From Symbiodinium natans (taxonomy: Eukaryota; Sar; Dinophyceae; Suessiales; Symbiodiniaceae): a stretch of DNA of 13,166 bases. The notes beneath the pieces are model-generated. The model saw nothing but the letters and a program-made list of their open reading frames with translations, was not told where the DNA came from and made no database searches. Every line of letters starts with the position of its first letter. The first letter of the stretch is position 1. Made by a program: the position numbers and the translations under genes. Below are positions 1-6,800 of this stretch, in pieces. The stretch is from NCBI GenBank assembly GCA_905221605.1, contig CAJNDS010000741.1, positions 64,001-77,166 on the forward strand, given 5' to 3'.

Positions 1-830
1 GGTTCATAGCCTCTGTAAGGTTTATGGGGTTGATAGGGTTAACGGGGTTTTTTCTGGCCAGTGCAACCCCCTCCTGCCCGTCCGGAGCAGAGGCCTGAGG
101 CCTTTCAGGACTCCGCAAGCTGGGAACCAACCCCCCCCCCCCATCTTAGAGTAGTTACATGGTCTTTTAGGTACAGGCCTTCGAGAAGGGGGCCCCGCAG
201 GGCCCCTCAAAAAAAGACCTTAAATTATCAGGCATGTTCAGGACTTTTCGGACCTGAGCCCAACAGTTTAAACCCTTTCGGAGTCGCTTGTGAACTTTTA
301 GGGTCTAGAGTTCAGATCCTAGGCTTATGGCTAACCTACAGCCTGCAAAGAGTGAGCTCTGTTTTTTTTTGGGGGGGATCTCAAAAAGTGTACGAACATA
401 TGCCTTCACTTGAGCCTAAACCCAAAGCCTTACAACCTAAACCCTAAACCCTAAACCCTAAACCCAAAGCCCTGAACCTTAAATAATCAAGTAATCCCAA
501 GGTGAAGCTGCAGTTCAGTACGCTCGAGAAGTACTCGTCGTTTCCCAAAACCCTAAACCCTAAACCCTAAAACCTTAAACCCTGAACCGTAAACCAGCAA
601 CCCTAAGGCCAAAGGTACATCTTACAACCGCGAATCTCCTAAACCCTAAACACCGAACCGAAAAACCCTGAACCCGGTTTATCTTAAACCTTTCAATGTA
701 GGGTTTTCGGGTTTAAGGGTTTAAGAGTTTAAGGGTTGAAGGGTTCAAGGGTTCAAGGGTTCAAGGGTCAAAGGATCCAAGGTTTAGGGCTACAGCCCCA
801 AGGGAAGAACTTCCTGCCCCACCGAACCAG
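1..830. other. Repeat-rich sequence left of the first visible UNG exon
   Basis: It probably lies within, or contains the end of, the UNG intron preceding exon 1. It holds a C12 run (131-142), a T9G7 run (362-377), CCCTAAA-sense patches (about 435-474 and 548-598) and a TTTAGGG-like stretch (700-775). Part of that stretch (733-773) is an octamer variant, GGGTTCAA. I searched for the expected upstream UNG motifs (HG.L..WA, PPSL, QDPYHG) and found none. The 128-codon open frame at 61-447 runs through repeat and looks like nothing known. Confidence 0.6.
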
Positions 831-875
831 GGCGTTCTGCTTCTGAATGCCACCCTGACTGTGCGCGAGGGCCAC
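831..875 (+). CDS. UNG: UNG exon 1 of window (GVLLLN / LTVR)
   Basis: It encodes GVLLLNATLTVREGH, the strand carrying the uracil-recognising Asn (846-848). The acceptor is AG at 829-830 followed by G. Two donors are possible: a GA donor at 876, which keeps the exact length of human and E. coli UNG between LTVR and ANSH, or a GC donor at 882, which adds Asp-Gln but gives the AG|GC form seen at other junctions. The exon starts in phase 0. It directly follows a region without a recognisable upstream UNG exon. Confidence 0.88.
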
Positions 876-3800
876 GACCAGGCGCCCAGGAGTCTTTTTT
901 GGGGGTTTAGGGTTTAGGGTTTAGGGTTTAGGGTTTAGGGTTTAGGGTTTAGGGTTTAGGGTTTAGGGTTTAGGGTTTAGGGGGTGTAGGGCTCCAGGTG
1001 TTTGGGGTCTTAGGGCTTTTGTTTTTTTCAGTGTCTTAGGGCTTTGCGGGCTTTTCGCGTGTTTAGATGCCAAGACCTGCCCCAGATTTCTCCCAACACA
1101 TCCAGTGCTCAGCCCTGCGGCCTAAAGCCTTCGCCCTAAACCCTCGAACCCTATAAGCCTAAACCCGAAAACGCTAACACCTTGAACCCTGAACCCTGAA
1201 GTCTCCCAAATGAAGCTGCAGGCGCAGCCTTTGAACACGTGTGAGTTGAGTATGAGAAGGCGTTGATTGCAAGCAGCGTTGAGAACGACGAGGAACTAGT
1301 ACCTTGTGCTGCCTGACTTAGGGTTTAGGGTTTAGTTTAGGGTTTAGGGTTTAGGGTTAAGGGTTTAGGGTTTAGGGTTTAGGGTTTAGGGTTTAGGGTT
1401 TAGGGTTTAGGGTTTAGGGTTTAGGGTTTAGGGTTTAGGGTTGCCTGATCTGAACATTCCTTGGAGGTGGGGTGGGCTGTATCTCCGACGAGGAAGTTCT
1501 GTGACCACTGCAGAAAATGGGCACCGGCAATGAACTGGTCGCTATGCATTCGATCTGGCTGAGTTTGCAGATGAGAATTTTGCGACTTCAGAGGCGAAAG
1601 TCGAAGAATCCCGGCAGAACTACAAAGGGAACTTCTGTCAATCATATGGCTCGGTTGTGGTCCCCAGCGCAGACCCATAAGCATCCTCAACTGTCCCGAA
1701 TCCTAAAGACCCCCAAGCCCTCATAAGCATCCCGTCTAAATTCCAAACCCTACAAAAACCCTAATCTGATGGACCCTGAACCCTAAACCGCAGTCGGAAT
1801 TCCGCCTTGCCTGCACTGCCCTACGTACCCCGCACTGCCCTAATCCCGAAACCTGAAACCCTAAACCCTAATTGGCCGAATAAGCGCCTAATCAATCCAA
1901 AACTAAAAAAAGCCCTAGTAGCCCTAAACCCTAAAAACCCCACACCCGGATCAATGAAAAAGCTAATAGGCTTTAAGCCCTAGTAGCCCTACACTGTGAA
2001 GGCCAACTCGCATGCCAAGTGCGGATGGCAGAAGTTCACCGATGAGGCGTGGGCTGCGGTTTAGGGTCTGGGGTTTAGGGTTTGGGGTTTAGGAAAGAGT
2101 CTCTGCTGTTGGATGGAAAGGGCGTAATTTTGGGGTTCAGGGGTTGGGTAGGGTGCACCGTGAAGCCTACACCCTAAACCCGACACACACACACACACAC
2201 ACATGCTGCGCCAACTTGTGAAAGACTTGATTTTGAAGGACACACTTGTGGAGTTTGAGTTACTATACATGCAAGCTTCAGAACGCAGTTATAAGATCGC
2301 CACGCGTAGTCGCCAATATGAGCAGCGATATCTTTGGGTTTAGGGTTTAGGGTTTAGGGTTTAAGGTTTAGGGATCCTAACTCATTCCCCCCAAGTCTCG
2401 ATGAAGTCTGGGCTCAACCAGCCGAGTTGCACCGCCTAGGCAGGCCACAAGAAAACAAGAACAAAGGGTTTAGGGTTGGGGGTTTAGGGTAATATAATGA
2501 CTGCTCTGCTTGCAGTGTTTGGGCATCCGTGCAGATGTTGGATGTTCAAGTTTTTGCAATTCTTTCCATCCATACCTCATCTGGCAGAGCCCGAGGATTT
2601 CTTGGTTCCTTACACCCTAAACCCTAAACCCTAAACCCTGTAAAAGCCCTGAGCCCCCTCCATGTTCGAACTATGCACCCGGTAAGCCCTTGGGATATAT
2701 TTGACATTTCCCCTTATCGGGTTTAAGAGGAGCATAATAGGTCGTAAAATTTTTCAGAGGGTTTTCAGGGCCATCCTAGTACAAACCCGAACTTAAGGTT
2801 CAGGTTGGGGGTTTGGTGCCCTACACCCTAAACCCTAAACCCTAAACCCTAAACCCTAAACCCTAAACCCTAAACCCTAAACCCTAAACCCTAAACCCAC
2901 CCCCCCCCCCCCATGCTTTGGGCAGGTGATCAAGGTGCTCAACGACCAGAAAGAAGGCAACCCCTGAACGTCGCTACCTACACCTTGCGGTAGCCACGGC
3001 CACCGTAATGCATGGCCACCCTAAACCCTTAGGGTTTAAGGTTTTAGGGTTTAGGGTTTAGGGTTTAGGGTTTAGGGTAAGCCCTAAACCCTTCACCCTA
3101 AACCGCTTGTTGAGGGGATATTGGGGGCTTGTTTTCAGATGGGGGGAGGGGTGGGGTGGTTGAAGCGGGGGAAAAATTGATCCCATGAAGTGGCTCCTTC
3201 TCCCGTTGAGGCTCTTTATTAGGGTCACCCAAAACCCTAAGCCCTAAACCCTACACCCGATTGCAACTCCATAAACCTTGGTAGCCCCGTGATACCCTTT
3301 TGCCCCTTTTTTGAGGTCAAGGTTCCCTTCTAAAGTGACCAACCCGAAAAGGGTGCACTCATTGTGATCTGGAAATGGGCTGCCAAGAAACCCTCAATCC
3401 TAAACCCTAAGCTGCAAGCCTTGTCTCGGGGCTGAGGCTTTAGTGTGAGGCCCCGCATTACTTGGTTGGTGCAACTTTAGGGTTTAGGCAAAAAGGTTCA
3501 GGGCTTGGGGTACTGCAGCTAAACCCTTGCATCACTTGGTGAAGTACCTCCATTGCGACATCGAGTTGGCCAGCATCATGTGGAGTGGTCTTCGGAAGGC
3601 TGCGTGTCTCTCTTCGGTTTCGACATGAACGAAGAACCTCGCGCAGCAGACTCGTTCTTGCCACCGTAGACTAAACCCTAAACCCTAAACCCTAAACCCT
3701 AAACCCTAAACCCTAAACCCTAAACCCTAAACCCAGAAAATCAAATCCCTGGTGGGGTTATGGTGGTAGTGTCTAGAGGGTGGTGGTCATGTCATGGACG

Positions 3801-6800
3801 GAGGCCACACCTAAACCCTAAACCCTAAACCCTAAACCCTAAACCCCTGGAGCTTTGGCACGTAAGCTCACAGAAAGAGTACCACAATGGTGGAGGTCGC
3901 CACTCGGAGAGGCCCTCTTCACAGCATACAAAGATGGTTTAGGGTTTTGGGGCGTAGGGTTTAGGGTTTAGGGTTGCTGCTACGGCAGCTCCGTGCCAGC
4001 ATGTCGCACTGCACTTCTTGGCTTAGAAATATGGGGGTTTGAGTATGGGTTGAGGGCCAAAGATGGTTTAGGGTGTAGGGTGTATGTAGGGTTTAGGGTT
4101 TAGGGTTTAGGGTTTAGGGGTCAGCGCTCTCAACCAACAGCACCCTTCCGAGCAATTTTTTGCCATAACCCGAAGCCCGAAGCCGGGGGGACCTCTAGAA
4201 GGAACTTCTATGAACGACGTCACCTCAAAAAAGATTTTGTGTCCCGAAACCCCAAACTCCGGACCAGAAACCAGGGGCTAAGGTGTTTCGGAGTTTGGGT
4301 TCAGGGTGTACAGTGCGCTTTTGGGCAAAGCATCCGTGCTGCGCCAATGCTAAAAAGTGCTGCGCCCCTAAACCCTAAGCCCTAAGCCCTAAACCCTAGC
4401 CCTATGGCATATACACTTTAAACCCGAAACCCTGCAAGGTATCGTCTTCCTCCTGTGGGGCCGCAATGCCCAGCAGAAGGCTGCATTTCAGGAGTTTGGA
4501 GTTTAGGGTTTAGGCTCAGGGTCAAGAAAGCGTCTTACTAGTTCTTAGCGGAGAACTCGCCAAGTATAGCGGTACCTTGCCCAATACCCTGATCTACACC
4601 ACCAAGGTTAGTGATGGGGTTCAGGCGAATTTCCCGTTTCCAAACGCAAGATACCTGTGGTTAACTCGGTAAACTTACTTAGACGGCAGTTTGGGCATTA
4701 TAGGTATCCCACATACAGTTCCCAACCCTAAACCTTAAACCCCTAAATGCCCTAATCTCGTACAGGGTCATTCAAAAGGAGGTATTGAGGCTGTAAGTAG
4801 CAACGGCACCCATCCACCTCTTGCCCCAGATGCCTACAAGTCCTTCCTACATCCCCAAATTCGCCCTAAACCCTAAACCCTAAACCTTAAACCCTAAACC
4901 CTAAACCCTAAACCCTAAACCCTAAACCCTAAACCCTCCCAACCTCCTCCCTTCATGGAGCAGTCGCACGACGCGTCCCTATCAGCCCCGGGTTTAGGGT
5001 TTAGGGGTTTAGGGGTTTAGGGGTTTAGGGGTTTAGGGGTTTAGGGGTTTAGGGGTTTAGGGGTTTAGGGGTTTAGGGGTTTAGGGGTTTAGGGGTTTAG
5101 GGGTTTAGGGGTTTAGGGTTTAGGGTTTAGCCTCGGCAGGAACTGCATTGTTTTAGATCAAAGTGACGACCGATGTTACTGGCAACATTGTATCTAGTCA
5201 AACCTTGTTCAATACTTGTTCAATGTATATGCATGTTTGCATGACTGGTTTCTCTCCGCTGAGAGTCCTTGCTTACACAGCCGTCTACTGCTTTCCGGAT
5301 AGCGATGGCGCGTGGAAAGCAGAAGTGCAGAAAGTATCCTTCGAGATGCATGCTCATTGGCCTAAAACCCCAAACCCTAAACCCTGAACCCTGAACCCTA
5401 AACCCTGAACCCTAAACCCTAAACCCTATGCTTATATATCCTCGTACCCACTCCGACCTCCCTGGCAGGGAAAGATGCTGGCTCAGCCCTCAGACAACTC
5501 TGATCCTGGTTGGGGTTTGGGATTTAAGGTTTAGGGTTTAGGGTTAGGGTTTAAGGTCTTTAGACTCAAACATTGACGAGCTTGAGCCTTTCCTGCTGCG
5601 GAACCCCCCCCCCCACCCAAGGTTCGAGTTTTGGGGCTTAGGGCTTAGGGTTAGGGACTCGGACCCAGTGGGCCCTTCCAGCATTCCCTACTTTTTAGAA
5701 TTTACGTTCCCGTATCAGCCTCTTTAAACCAGAAAAAAGGGTACCCTTTCTATGCCTAGGTTGCTCTGGGGTCTAGAGTGATCTCCGTGAACCCATCGAC
5801 CCTCAGCTTTACTTCCCTGCACGCCCACCTCCAACAAAAATAGTAAACCCTCAGCCTTAAACCCTGAACGCTCAACTGACCCTATACTCCCTAAGCCCTT
5901 AGCGTTTACATTTCATAAAGGGTTAGGGTTTAGGGCTTAGGGGCCCGGAACTCCCCACACCCTCCCCTGGTACCCAGACCGGCCAGACTCCCGAAGCCCA
6001 AAGGTCTTGAATCCATAGCGCCCTGCTGCCGGTTTTGTTTGAAGGTGTAGGGGTTGATCAGGGGTTTTAGTGTTTCGGGGTTGGGGTTTGGCAAGATTAG
6101 GGGTTGGGGGGCGCTTTGGGAATTTAGGGCTTAGGGCGGTTCAGGGTTCAGGGTTCAGGGTTTAGGGTTTAGGGTGTAGGGTTAGGGTTTAGGGCTTAGG
6201 GTTTAGGGTTTGGGTTTAGGGAGTGTGTCGCTGCAGCTTGAGGACAAGAAGCGCCATCGCGTGCTTCAGACAGGCCAGCACGGCTGGGAAGGGAACCAGA
6301 GACCCTAAACCCTAAACCCTAAACCCAGCCCTAAACCCTAAACCCTAAACCTACACCCTAAGCCCTCCGAGGCCCGTTCAGGGTTTGGGGTTTGGGGTTT
6401 GGGTTTGGGGTTGGACTACAACTTAGGTCAGAATTCCCCTGTGCTATAGATGTAGCTGGCATGGCAGGGGGGGGGGTGCAACATGAACCCATCTACCCTT
6501 ACAGAAGTGAACTCAACCCCAAGAATCCAGGGCATCTCCTTTAGAGCTTAGGGTTTAGGGGTTCAGGATATATGTGTCTTTAACTGGGCTTTGGAGTACT
6601 ATACTTTAATACTTTTTTTGGTTGTGGGTTCCTATTATACCCCAAAGCAGGGTAATAATCGATGCTTTAGGCCCTCAGATGCCAGCCGCGATGACTGTTC
6701 GCCTCCCAAAAAAGCCCTAAACCCTAAACCCTAAACCCTAAACCCTAACCCTGCGCCAGGGCACCCGAGCCCCCTCAGCGTGAAGAAGTGGTTGGGATGC

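Larger units (their letters stand above)
876..2001 (+). other. UNG intron 1 with telomere-like arrays
   Basis: The intron is about 1.1 kb (882-2001 if the GC donor is used). Order of contents: TTTAGGG array 903-984, degenerate CCCTAAA patch about 1130-1200, island 1202-1317, TTTAGGG array 1318-1442, unique island 1443-1735 and degenerate CCCTAAA sequence to about 1980. The arrays form two successive sense/antisense pairs that could fold as hairpins. The island 1443-1680 contains an open frame of 48 codons (1534-1680) with no recognisable family. Confidence 0.8.
2047..2925 (+). other. UNG intron 2 with telomere-like arrays
   Basis: The intron is 879 nt with a GC donor. TTTAGGG sequence starts at 2059. 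CCCTAAA occurs near 2170, then an (AC)10 microsatellite, an island to 2336, TTTAGGG at 2336-2374 and 2465-2490, CCCTAAA at 2613-2640 and the closing CCCTAAA array 2821-2898, followed by C13 and the acceptor. An ATG-started open frame of 46 codons (2203-2343) ends on the TAG of a TTTAGGG unit; I think it is fortuitous. Confidence 0.8.
4492..6242 (+). other. UNG intron 4, longest, includes an octamer array
   Basis: The intron is 1751 nt with a GA donor. It contains TTTAGGG from 4500, CCCTAAA 4863-4937, a TTTAGGG/TTTAGGGG array 4990-5130, CCCTAAA 5366-5427, TTTAGGG 5511-5560, scattered degenerate copies, a C11 run (5604-5614) and a TTTAGGG array at about 6120-6222 just before the acceptor. The closing array is in the opposite sense to that in most other introns. 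A 74-codon open frame (5163-5387) runs into the repeat and resembles no known protein. Confidence 0.8.

Noticed and set aside
61-447. 128-codon open frame on the + strand
   Set aside because: It runs through C-runs and telomeric repeat, ends in repeat-derived residues, and shows no motif or plausible domain.
2059-2060. GT donor for exon 2 inside the first repeat (and likewise at 4501 for exon 4)
   Set aside because: It would insert extra residues at places where UNG length is conserved; AG|GC and AG|GA donors just upstream give exact family length.
2203-2343. ATG-started 46-codon frame in intron 2 as a small gene
   Set aside because: It has no family resemblance, its stop comes from a TTTAGGG unit, and an open frame of this length is expected by chance among six frames.
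6374-6394. Micro-exon reading PSEARS as the HPS motif of UNG
   Set aside because: Exon 6 read from 6760 gives a complete HPSPLS in phase with exon 5, making this 20-nt piece unnecessary.
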